A stretch of DNA of 29,897 bases, taken from Pseudomonadota bacterium. Lineage in GTDB: Bacteria; Desulfobacterota; Desulfovibrionia; Desulfovibrionales; Desulfovibrionaceae. Positions within the stretch are counted from its first letter, which is position 1; each line of letters begins with the position of its first letter. The stretch is from the NCBI GenBank assembly GCA_023390395.1, contig JAEWCY010000229.1, positions 1-29,897 of the forward strand. Direction: 5' to 3'. The position numbers and the translations under genes were made by a program. The notes below the pieces were generated by a model, which worked only from the letters and a program-made list of their open reading frames with translations, did not search any database and was not told where the DNA came from. Of this stretch, positions 7,450 through 14,507 are shown piece by piece.

Positions 7450-8883
7450 CTAGAAACCGCGCATCAGCAGGATCGGGAAGTCGATGCCCACCAGGAAGGC
7501 GATGAAGATGACGCCGAAGACCGCCCCCAGGGCCCAGAAGGCCTTGGGCGTGATGTAGCCGCTGCCGTAGTAGACCGGGCTCGGCCCCGTGGCGTAGGGC
7601 GTGAGGATGCCCATGATGCCGAGGGTGGCGCAAAGGAGCAGGGACACGGTCTTAAGCGGCAGGCCGGGGATGTTCTGGGCCGTGACCAGGAAGACGGGGA
7701 GCAGGGCCGTGGTGTGGGCGGTGAGGCTGGCGAACATGTAGTGGACGAAGAAGAAGATGAGCACCAGCCCGACGATGACCGCGTTGATGGAAAATCCGGT
7801 CATGGCCGCGGCGGCGATGCCGGCGAACCACTTGAGGAAGCCGACCTTGCCCAGGCCGTCGGCCAGGGCCACCAGCGTGCCGAACCAGCACAGGACGTTC
7901 CAGGCGTTCTTGTTGGTGATGATGTCTTCCCAGGTGACCACCTTGGTGATGATCATGAGCGACAGGGCGAGCAGGGCCACGGTGGTGGCGTCGAGGATGC
8001 TCGGCGCGAAGATCCACAGCACCAGGGCGAAGACGGCCAGCCCGGCCATGGTGAGTTCCTTGGCCGAAAGCGGCCCCATCTTGGCCAGCTCGTCGCCGGC
8101 CCAGCGCGGCGCGTCGTCGCTGCGTTTGATCTCCGGCGGATAGATGACGTAGATGAGCCAGGGCAGGAGCAGGAACAGGGGGACGCAGGCCGGGGCCAGG
8201 GCCGTGAACCATTCCATCCAGGCGAAGCTCTGGTTGGTGGTCTTCTGCAGGATGGACAGGGCCAGCAGGTTGGGGGCCAGGGCCGTCAGGAACATGGTGC
8301 TGGTGACGCAGGTGGTGGCCAGGGCCACCCACATGAGATAGGCGCCGATCTTGCGCGCTCCGCTTTCCGGGGTGGAGCCGTACAGCGGCGGGATGTTCTT
8401 GATGATGGGGAAGATGACGCCGCCGCTGCGGGCGGTGTTGGACGGCGTGAACGGGGCCAGGCCGCAGTCGGCCAGGGCCACGGCGTAGCCCAGGCCCAGG
8501 GTGGACCGGCCGAGCTTTTTGATGAGGAACAGGGCGATGCGCTTGCCAAGGCCCGTTTTTTCATAGCCCATGGCGAACATGAAGGCCACGAAGATGAGCC
8601 AGACCGTGCCGTTGGAAAAGCCCGACAAGGCCCAGCGCACGGCGTCGGCCGGTTTGGGCGGCGCGGCGCCGCCGCCCGGCACCAGGTTGAGGGCCGCGAT
8701 GACGCTGATGCCGATCAGGCCCAGGGCGGCGGCCGGGAGGGGTTCGAGGACAAGGGCCACGATGACGGCGGTGAAAAGCGCGAAATAATGCCAGGCATCC
8801 GCGGTCAGGCCGGCGGGTATGGGGAGAAGCCAGATGATCGCCCCCACGACGATGGGGAGGAGAGCCTTCCAGGAAGCCTTCAT
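7450..8883 (-). CDS. DASS-family (SLC13/CitT-like) dicarboxylate transporter
   Basis: An inner-membrane anion symporter or antiporter of 477 residues with about 12 hydrophobic segments across its length. The substrate/cation hairpin motif SNT (S148-T150, in FTPSNTARSGG) is present. In the second repeat the equivalent motif reads YATGPSPVYYGSGY, as in the CitT / 2-oxoglutarate-malate branch rather than the Na-coupled SdcS/INDY branch. Likely substrates are C4 or hydroxy-dicarboxylates (malate, tartrate, succinate, citrate). I chose ATG 8883, where AAGGAG sits 6 nt upstream and the first helix follows immediately; in-frame extension to 8958 adds 25 non-hydrophobic residues. It is the first gene of a unit with the malate/tartrate-type dehydrogenase. 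Confidence 0.9.
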   Translation of the reverse strand: MKASWKALLPIVVGAIIWLLPIPAGLTADAWHYFALFTAVIVALVLEPLPAAALGLIGISVIAALNLVPGGGAAPPKPADAVRWALSGFSNGTVWLIFVAFMFAMGYEKTGLGKRIALFLIKKLGRSTLGLGYAVALADCGLAPFTPSNTARSGGVIFPIIKNIPPLYGSTPESGARKIGAYLMWVALATTCVTSTMFLTALAPNLLALSILQKTTNQSFAWMEWFTALAPACVPLFLLLPWLIYVIYPPEIKRSDDAPRWAGDELAKMGPLSAKELTMAGLAVFALVLWIFAPSILDATTVALLALSLMIITKVVTWEDIITNKNAWNVLCWFGTLVALADGLGKVGFLKWFAGIAAAAMTGFSINAVIVGLVLIFFFVHYMFASLTAHTTALLPVFLVTAQNIPGLPLKTVSLLLCATLGIMGILTPYATGPSPVYYGSGYITPKAFWALGAVFGVIFIAFLVGIDFPILLMRGF

Positions 8884-8972
8884 GCCTTGCTCCTTGCTGC
8901 TAGGGTTCCGTAGCGCGCGCGTCTTGAACGTGCCATGGCCGCACGGGGGAATTCCCACCCGGGCTGTTCACA

Positions 8973-9001
8973 ATGCTATTTTCAATAATTTCGGAAAGCA
9001 A
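8973..9001 (-). promoter_or_regulatory. Candidate promoter of the transporter-dehydrogenase unit
   Basis: On the minus strand TTGCTT and TAGCAT are 17 nt apart inside the only AT-rich patch of this intergenic region (8970-9010). The leader to the ATG at 8883 would be about 85 nt. Confidence 0.45.
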
Positions 9002-9120
9002 TAATAATTTTTTTCCGCCCGGCCTTGCCCGCGCTTCCCGTGCGACCCTTTGCGGACGGAGCATCTTGACAGGAATCCGTTTTGCGTCAGGATGCAAGCC
9101 ATGACCCGAGGAGGTGGGCC

Positions 9121-9585
9121 TTGAACCGATGGGGCATGGGCACGATGCTCTACCGTGCGACGATCCTCTACGCGCTTTTGGCGATGCTCTACGACACGAT
9201 CCTCATCGCCGGCTTCTGCGACCGGCTGGTGCCGGAGCGGCTGGCCCTGGCCGTGGGCGGCACGCTGTTGCTGCTCGGCCTTGTGCTTTACGCCCTTGGC
9301 GTCTTCGCCGTGTACAAGGCCGTGGACGCCGACCAGCTGGCCACGCGGGGCGTCTACGCCGTGGTGCGCCATCCCCTCTACGCCGCCTGGGTCTGGTGCA
9401 TCGTGCCGGGCCTGGCCCTCATGCAGGGCACGCTTTTGACGCTCGGCGCGCCCCTCGTGGCGGCGATATTCTACCGGTTGTGCATCCCCCACGAGGAAGC
9501 CCATCTGCGCCGGCGCTTCGGCGAGGCCTACGACCGCTACCGGGAGCGGGTGGGCGGCATCGTGCCGCGTTTTTGCCGGGCCTAG
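9121..9585 (+). CDS. ICMT/PEMT-like integral membrane methyltransferase family protein
   Basis: A small polytopic membrane protein of 154 residues with about four hydrophobic segments. The C-terminal half has the isoprenylcysteine carboxyl methyltransferase-like signature: RGVYAVVRHPLYAAW, then PHEEAHLRRRFGEAYDRYRERV. The family uses S-adenosylmethionine to methylate lipid-linked or membrane-embedded substrates; the substrate here is unknown. The start is TTG at 9121, because a near-perfect GAGGAGGT lies at 9108-9115. A TTG at 9082 extends the frame but has no such site, and ATG 9136 would lose the match. The next gene begins 32 nt downstream on the same strand, so the two probably form a unit. 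Confidence 0.75.
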   Translation: MNRWGMGTMLYRATILYALLAMLYDTILIAGFCDRLVPERLALAVGGTLLLLGLVLYALGVFAVYKAVDADQLATRGVYAVVRHPLYAAWVWCIVPGLALMQGTLLTLGAPLVAAIFYRLCIPHEEAHLRRRFGEAYDRYRERVGGIVPRFCRA

Positions 9586-9617
9586 GCCCCGGCGTCTCCT
9601 TTTCAGAGGTTCTCCGC

Positions 9618-11114
9618 ATGCGGCAACGTCCCCTCCGGCTGCGCCTGGCCGACGCCCTGGGCGTCACGCGCTCGGTGGCCCCGGGGCACGAGGCCGTGGC
9701 CCTGGGCGGCGGCCAGGACTGGCTCGTCCTGGGCCTTGGCCCGGATCCGGCCGGGCTGGCCGCCGCACTCCCGGCCGAGGCCCGGGTCGCCTACCTGGAA
9801 TGCCCCGCCTTCGTCGCCGGCGCGGGCGAGGCCTGGCGGGCCGCCGTGCCCGCCTCCTGGCGGCGCGTCGAGGCCCTGGGGCCGGTCCTGCCGGGCAACA
9901 TCCTCATGCACCGCCAGGCGCTCCAGCTTTTCCCGGACTTCTGGGCCCCGGTGCGGGCCGGGCTGCTGCTGCCGTCGCCGGCCGGGCCGGCCGGGCCCGA
10001 GGGATCGGACGCGTCCGGGAAGGGGACCGTGCTCCTGGCCAAAACGCCCGGCAGCATGCTCCTCCCCGCCATCGCCCGGGGCTTCGGCGAGGAAGGCTTC
10101 GCCGTGGCCGAGGTGGACCGGCAGAGCCTGCTGGAGCATCTGGAGCGGGAGCGGCCGGCGCTTTTTCTGTCCGTCAACTTCGCCGGCCTGGACCGCTTCG
10201 GCGAGGTCCAGGCGCTTTGCGCCCGGGCCGGCGTGCCGGTGGCCGCCTGGCTGGCGGACAACCCCTTCCACGTGCTTTCCGGCGTGCGGACCCCGGCCTG
10301 GCGCGACGTGCACCTGTTCGTCACCGACGACTGGTTCGTCGAACCCCTGCGCGGCCACGGGGCGCGCCGCGTCCACCACCTGCCCCTGGCGGCCGATCCG
10401 GCCTTTTTCGGGGCCGCGCCCGGCCGGCCGGAGTTGGCCGGCCGGCTGCTCTTCGTCGGACGCAGCGCCTTTCCGGACAAGGAGGCGTTTTTTTCCGGGC
10501 TTTCCCCCGACGCCGGGCTGTGGCCGGAGGCCACGGCCATGCTCGCGCGCGGCGAACGGCCGGATTACGGCTGGTGGGCGCGCTCTCTGGGGATCGACGT
10601 CTTCTGGCCGGGCTTGGCGGCGCGCCGGGTGGGGCGTGGGGCCGAGGAGAGCGGGCTGGCCTGGCGGGAACTGGTGATCCGCGAGGCGGCCCGGACCGGG
10701 GCGCTCACGGTGTGCGGGGACGCCGCCTGGAAGAATCTTGACGGCGCGGCCTTCGACTATCTGCCGCCCGTGCCCTACGGCCCGGTCCTGGCCGGCATGT
10801 ACGCCTCGGCCCGCTACGTGGTGGGGGCGGTGAGCCCGCTTTTGCCCCATGGACTCACCCAGCGCCATTTCGACGTCTGGGCCGCCGGCGGCTGCCTGCT
10901 CACCGACGCCGCGCCGGGTTTGGCGCTTTTTCCCGAGGAGCTGACGCGCCCCGCGACCTACGCCCGGGCCCGGGACATCCCGCGCCTGGCCCGGGAGCGC
11001 GCGAGCGACCGCGACGGGCTCGCCGCCGCCTGGCGCGAACTCGTGGCCGCGCAACACACCTACCGGCACAGGGCACGGCGCATCCTGGAGCGCGTCGGAG
11101 CGGGCGGAGCTTGA
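9618..11114 (+). CDS. CgeB-like glycosyltransferase (DUF3880 / Glyco_trans_1_2 type)
   Basis: A soluble 498-residue protein resembling the CgeB/spore-maturation group of GT-B glycosyltransferases. The N-terminal half has Rossmann-like repeats with ALFLSVNFAGLDRFGE and VPVAAWLADNPFHVL, as in the DUF3880 domain. The C-terminal part has LTQRHFDVWAAGGCLLTD and a following FPEEL, the typical conserved end of these proteins, then a TYRHRARRIL tail. These enzymes are usually linked to glycan, flagellin or surface modification; donor and acceptor are unknown. GAGG lies 8 nt before the ATG. Its stop is only 2 nt from the stop of the convergent HDOD gene, leaving no room for a terminator between them. 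Confidence 0.75.
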   Translation: MRQRPLRLRLADALGVTRSVAPGHEAVALGGGQDWLVLGLGPDPAGLAAALPAEARVAYLECPAFVAGAGEAWRAAVPASWRRVEALGPVLPGNILMHRQALQLFPDFWAPVRAGLLLPSPAGPAGPEGSDASGKGTVLLAKTPGSMLLPAIARGFGEEGFAVAEVDRQSLLEHLERERPALFLSVNFAGLDRFGEVQALCARAGVPVAAWLADNPFHVLSGVRTPAWRDVHLFVTDDWFVEPLRGHGARRVHHLPLAADPAFFGAAPGRPELAGRLLFVGRSAFPDKEAFFSGLSPDAGLWPEATAMLARGERPDYGWWARSLGIDVFWPGLAARRVGRGAEESGLAWRELVIREAARTGALTVCGDAAWKNLDGAAFDYLPPVPYGPVLAGMYASARYVVGAVSPLLPHGLTQRHFDVWAAGGCLLTDAAPGLALFPEELTRPATYARARDIPRLARERASDRDGLAAAWRELVAAQHTYRHRARRILERVGAGGA

Positions 11115-11116
11115 GA

Positions 11117-12385
11117 TCAGGCCTCGTCGGGCAAAAAGACGCGGGTGATCTCTTCGATGTGGGTCAGGGAGGCGGCGGCCACGTCGGCCAGGCGCTCGGG
11201 CGAAAGCCCCACCGCGCCCCAGGCCGCGGGAGACAGCGGCGGGGCGTAGACCTCGCCGCTCGAGCCGATGCCGAGCGCCCCGGTCATGGCGTCGGCCACG
11301 TGCACCGTGGCCGGCGTGGGCATGGACATGTGGGCCAGGCCGCCGTGATGGTGGCGCACCGCCTTTTCCAGGCTTTCCGGGAACCGCCACTTGCGCAGCA
11401 GCATGCCGGCCAGGGTGGCGTGGTCGAAGCCCAGGCAGGCGCGTTCGGCCTCGCGCAACAGGATGCCCTCGCACCGGGCCCTGGCCAGGACGTGGGCGGC
11501 GTGGCGCGGCAGGTTGCGGTAGAGCACGAGCCGGCCCATGTCGTGGAGCAGTCCGGCCACGAAAAGGCGCTCCACCTCGCCGCCCTCGGGGTCGGCCAGG
11601 GTCGAGGCGATGACCCCGCAGGCGATGCTGTGCTTCCAGAACGACCGCATGTCCACCAGGCCGCCGGGCAGGTCCTTGAACAGCGCGATGACCGAGATGC
11701 CAAGGGCCAGGGTGGTGAGCTGGCGGCTGCCGATGAGGGTCACGGCCCGGGACAGGGTGTCCACCTTGACGGGGAAGCCGTAGAAGGCGCTGTTGACGAG
11801 CTTTAAGAGCTTGGTGGAAAGGCTCGTGTCCTTGCCGATGGCGTCGGCGGCTTCCCTGGCCGTGCTGTGGGCGTCGTTTAAGACCTCGTTTATGCGCACG
11901 AACACGTCGGGCAGCGAGGTCAACTTGGGGTCGGACTCGATGATGGACATGGGGCCGGGCACGGGCGCTTCCGGCAGGGGCGGCAGGTCCGAGGCGGGCA
12001 CGGGCCCGGGCAGGGCCAGGGCGGACGGGCCGCGTTCGACCAGAAGCGCGGCGGCCCGGGGCAGGGCCAGGGCGAACAGGGCGGCCGTGGGCTCGAAGGA
12101 AAGGTCGGCGTGGACGAAGCGCGCCGCGAGCAGTTCCCGGGCGGTCTCCATGTCTCCGGCATCGGGCTCGGCGGGCGGGGCGGCGGCGCTCGGCGCAGCG
12201 GCCGCGGGCGGGCCTTCGTGGTCTTCCACCATGGCCGCCTCGACGCTCCAGACCGGGAACAATTCCAGGTGCCGCTCGGTCAGGACCGCTCCGGCGGGCA
12301 AGACCAGAGCTCCGTCCCGGCGGCACAAGGGCTCCGCCAGGATCATCCCTGCTCGCAACAACGCAAGGGGCACTCGCTGCATCAT
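11117..12385 (-). CDS. HDOD-domain signalling protein
   Basis: A soluble regulatory protein of 422 residues. The HDOD domain spans about 152-350 and has H252 in a WKHSIACG motif and H281-D282 in GLLHDMG, so this copy keeps an HD pair. An HHHGG motif occurs later. The first 140 residues look like an N-terminal module with a short beta-rich start, then an Ala/Pro-rich linker. HDOD proteins are widespread in motile proteobacteria and tie into second-messenger, chemotaxis and surface-behaviour control, but their biochemical activity is often unclear. AGGA lies 7 nt before the ATG; ATG 12382 is the alternative start. A perfect TTGACA-containing promoter lies upstream. Monocistronic. Confidence 0.88.
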   Translation of the reverse strand: MMQRVPLALLRAGMILAEPLCRRDGALVLPAGAVLTERHLELFPVWSVEAAMVEDHEGPPAAAAPSAAAPPAEPDAGDMETARELLAARFVHADLSFEPTAALFALALPRAAALLVERGPSALALPGPVPASDLPPLPEAPVPGPMSIIESDPKLTSLPDVFVRINEVLNDAHSTAREAADAIGKDTSLSTKLLKLVNSAFYGFPVKVDTLSRAVTLIGSRQLTTLALGISVIALFKDLPGGLVDMRSFWKHSIACGVIASTLADPEGGEVERLFVAGLLHDMGRLVLYRNLPRHAAHVLARARCEGILLREAERACLGFDHATLAGMLLRKWRFPESLEKAVRHHHGGLAHMSMPTPATVHVADAMTGALGIGSSGEVYAPPLSPAAWGAVGLSPERLADVAAASLTHIEEITRVFLPDEA

Positions 12386-12423
12386 GTCTTGTTCCTGGGG
12401 GGCACGACGGGAAACACTCTTTC

Positions 12424-12452
12424 TTAAAATAAACCTTACTCGAATCTGTCAA
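12424..12452 (-). promoter_or_regulatory. Sigma-70 promoter of the HDOD gene
   Basis: On the minus strand a perfect TTGACA is followed after 17 nt by TTTTAA (TATTTT at 15 nt is the alternative -10). It is AT-rich against a GC-rich background and about 40 nt before the start codon. Confidence 0.6.
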
Positions 12453-12507
12453 GAAAATCGAGGGAAATCCATCCCGGCTGGATCGCCTCCGCCGTTTCCG
12501 AAAGTTT

Positions 12508-12536
12508 TTGCAATTTTCATGCAGATCCTTCGGAAT
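12508..12536 (+). promoter_or_regulatory. Weak candidate promoter of the deacetylase-like gene
   Basis: TTGCAA and CGGAAT are separated by 17 nt on the plus strand, about 65 nt before the ATG at 12602. The -35 is fair and the -10 poor. Confidence 0.28.
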
Positions 12537-12601
12537 CTTTCCCGCCGCCGCCTCTGTACTTTTTCCGCCGCCTGGCTAGGATGCCCGTCGGGAGAACGTT
12601 C

Positions 12602-13609
12602 ATGCCGCCGAGCAAGCTTGCCGTCGTCGTCAGTCTCGACGTGGAGGAAGAGGGCCTTTTTTCCGGGGCCTACCCCAGGTCGGGCGCGGGCTTGGCCAAC
12701 ATTGCCCACCTTTCCCGTCTGGAATTTCTGCCCCGGGAGTTCGGGCTGCCGCTCACCTATCTGTGCGACTACCCGGTGCTGACCCACGGCCCGAGCCGCG
12801 ACGTGCTGGCGGACCTGCTCGGCCGGGTCGGCGGGGAGCTCGGCGCGCACCTGCATCCCTGGAACACGCCGCCCTTTCCGGACATGCCCTGGCCCGAGCC
12901 CGTGTCCACGGCCGTCATGCCCGTGGACGTCTTCCGGGCCAAGCTCGAATCGCTCCAGGAAGCCGTGGAGGCCTTCGCCGGCCGCCGCGCCGCCTCCTTC
13001 CGCATGGGCCGGTGGAACCTCTTTCGCCGGGCCATGGCCATGCTGCCGGAAGCCGGGTTCACAGTCGATTCCAGCGTGGCCCCGTTGCGCCACGTTCCCG
13101 GCGGGCCGGACCATTTCCTGGCCCCGGCCGATCCCTACTGGCTGCGTCCGGCCGGGCCGGGCGGCTCGCGCCTGCTGGAGGCCCCGACCACCCAGCTTCC
13201 CTTGGCGCCCAAAAGCCCCAGACTCCTGCACGCCCTGGCCGGGCGGCTGCCGGGCCGGGCCAGGGACGCCGTGCTGGGGCTTTTCATGAAAACCATGACG
13301 CTCGGCGTCAATCCGGTCTGGATGCCCGAGCCCACCATGCGCCTGGCCGTGCGCAGCCACGTCCGGCGCGGCGGCCGGGCCGTGACCATGTTCTGGCATT
13401 CCTCGGAACTTTTGCCCGGGGCCAGCCCGCATTTTCCGGACAAGGCGGCGGTGGACGGATTTCTGGGCAAGGTCCGCCGCTTCGCCGTCTGGCTGCGGCG
13501 GACCTTCGACGTCAGGGGAGCGACGCTCGGCGAACTGGCCGGGCCGGACTTCAGCTGGCCGGATCGCAGTTCGGGGACTCGTCCGCGTAATACGGGGGAT
13601 TGGGGCTAG
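12602..13609 (+). CDS. Polysaccharide deacetylase-like protein
   Basis: A 335-residue protein resembling the NodB-fold/WbmS-type polysaccharide deacetylase group. Near the N-terminus is a VSLDVEEE stretch (D13, E15), which matches the catalytic Asp / metal region. GAHLHPW (H83, H85) is in the position of the metal-binding His motif. SFRMGRWN and, near the C-terminus, MFWHSSELLPG are blocks seen in this group. It probably acts on a cell-surface or exopolysaccharide sugar, or on a precursor. No signal peptide is evident, which suggests cytoplasmic action on a precursor. GGGAGA lies 6 nt before ATG 12602; ATG 12581 in frame is less well supported. Its last 59 nt overlap the end of the convergent GT2 gene. 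Confidence 0.75.
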   Translation: MPPSKLAVVVSLDVEEEGLFSGAYPRSGAGLANIAHLSRLEFLPREFGLPLTYLCDYPVLTHGPSRDVLADLLGRVGGELGAHLHPWNTPPFPDMPWPEPVSTAVMPVDVFRAKLESLQEAVEAFAGRRAASFRMGRWNLFRRAMAMLPEAGFTVDSSVAPLRHVPGGPDHFLAPADPYWLRPAGPGGSRLLEAPTTQLPLAPKSPRLLHALAGRLPGRARDAVLGLFMKTMTLGVNPVWMPEPTMRLAVRSHVRRGGRAVTMFWHSSELLPGASPHFPDKAAVDGFLGKVRRFAVWLRRTFDVRGATLGELAGPDFSWPDRSSGTRPRNTGDWG

Positions 13610-14363
13610 ACAGGCCCCGGCCGTTCCTGTCGAAGATGGGGTATTGCTTGCGGCCCCACTTCTGCAGGCGGAACTGCACCGAGGTCTCAAGCACGCCGAT
13701 GCCGTATGTGCAGCTGCGGCGGAAGTTGATGGACGAGGCTTCCTCGAAGTACTTCGTCGGGCACGACACCTCGCCGATGCGGTAGCCGAAGTAGATCGTC
13801 TGGGCCAGCATCTGGTTGTCGAAGACGAAGTCGTCGGAATTTTCCCACAGCGGCAGGGTCTCCAGCACTTCCCGGGAGAAGGCCCGGTAGCCGGTGTGGT
13901 ATTCCGAGAGCTTGGCCGAGAGCAGCAGATTCTGGCTGAGCGTCAGGAAGCGGTTGGACACGTACTTGTACAGGGGCATGCCGCCGCGAAGGGCGGTGCC
14001 GCCCAGGATGCGCGAGGCGATGACCGCGTCGTACTCGCCGCAGGTCACCAGGTTGGCCATGGCCGGGATGATCTTCGGCGTGTACTGGTAGTCCGGGTGG
14101 ACCATGATGACCACGTCCGCGCCGGTCTTGAGGGCCTCGGCGTAGCAGGTCTTCTGGTTGCGGCCGTAGCCCCAGTTCTGGTGATGGCGGAAGCAGCGCA
14201 GGCCGAGCTTCTGCGCCTGCTCGATGGTGTTGTCCCGGCTGCAGTCGTCGACGAGGATGACTTCGTCCACGATGTCCTTGGGCACTTCGGCGTAGGTCCG
14301 TTCGAGGGTGGAGGCCGCGTTGTAGGCGGGCATGACCACCACCACTTTCTTTCCGTGCATCAT
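13551..14363 (-). CDS. Family 2 glycosyltransferase
   Basis: A GT-A fold transferase of 270 residues, similar to the dolichyl-phosphate-mannose-synthase-like GT2 group. VVVMPAYNAASTL opens the protein, VDD (39-40) binds the nucleotide-sugar, VHPDYQY (D91) is the DXD-equivalent, and TGYRAFSREVLETLP follows later. No C-terminal membrane anchor is visible, so it is probably a cytoplasmic or peripheral enzyme. The acceptor may be a lipid carrier, or a precursor in the adjacent polysaccharide pathway; this is inference. The start is one of two adjacent ATGs (14363, 14360) with GGAG about 10 nt upstream. The gene has its own TTGACA promoter. The C-terminal tail (SSPNPPYYADE onward) is encoded antisense to the end of the deacetylase gene. 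Confidence 0.9.
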   Translation of the reverse strand: MMHGKKVVVVMPAYNAASTLERTYAEVPKDIVDEVILVDDCSRDNTIEQAQKLGLRCFRHHQNWGYGRNQKTCYAEALKTGADVVIMVHPDYQYTPKIIPAMANLVTCGEYDAVIASRILGGTALRGGMPLYKYVSNRFLTLSQNLLLSAKLSEYHTGYRAFSREVLETLPLWENSDDFVFDNQMLAQTIYFGYRIGEVSCPTKYFEEASSINFRRSCTYGIGVLETSVQFRLQKWGRKQYPIFDRNGRGLSSPNPPYYADESPNCDPAS

Positions 14364-14449
14364 GGGGTGTTTGCTCCAGGGGGGTCGCCGGATCGCGTCC
14401 GAAACGGCGGAGTGCGCCGCGCATCGGTACCCGCGCGGCCAAACGAGGC

Positions 14450-14478
14450 ACTAATCCCGAAATCGGGGTCTCTGTCAA
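14450..14478 (-). promoter_or_regulatory. Candidate sigma-70 promoter of the GT2 gene
   Basis: On the minus strand a perfect TTGACA is followed after 17 nt by ATTAGT, a weak -10. The spacer contains the palindrome CCCGATTTCGGG (one mismatch in the centre), which could double as an operator or as a short hairpin at the end of the upstream GT39 gene. Confidence 0.42.
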
Positions 14479-14507
14479 CCGTTGCCTTGGCCGTACCCCG
14501 CCGGCCG

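Noticed and set aside
6004..8913. Open reading frame of almost 1000 codons on the plus strand opposite the dehydrogenase and transporter genes
   Set aside because: Its translation is a Gly/Arg/Gln/His-rich low-complexity string, typical of the antisense frame of GC-rich genes. The minus strand carries two clearly recognisable proteins.
8930..8950. Possible sigma-54 promoter (TGGCACG) before the dicarboxylate transporter
   Set aside because: The GG element is present, but the required GC is not at the fixed distance downstream (AC instead).
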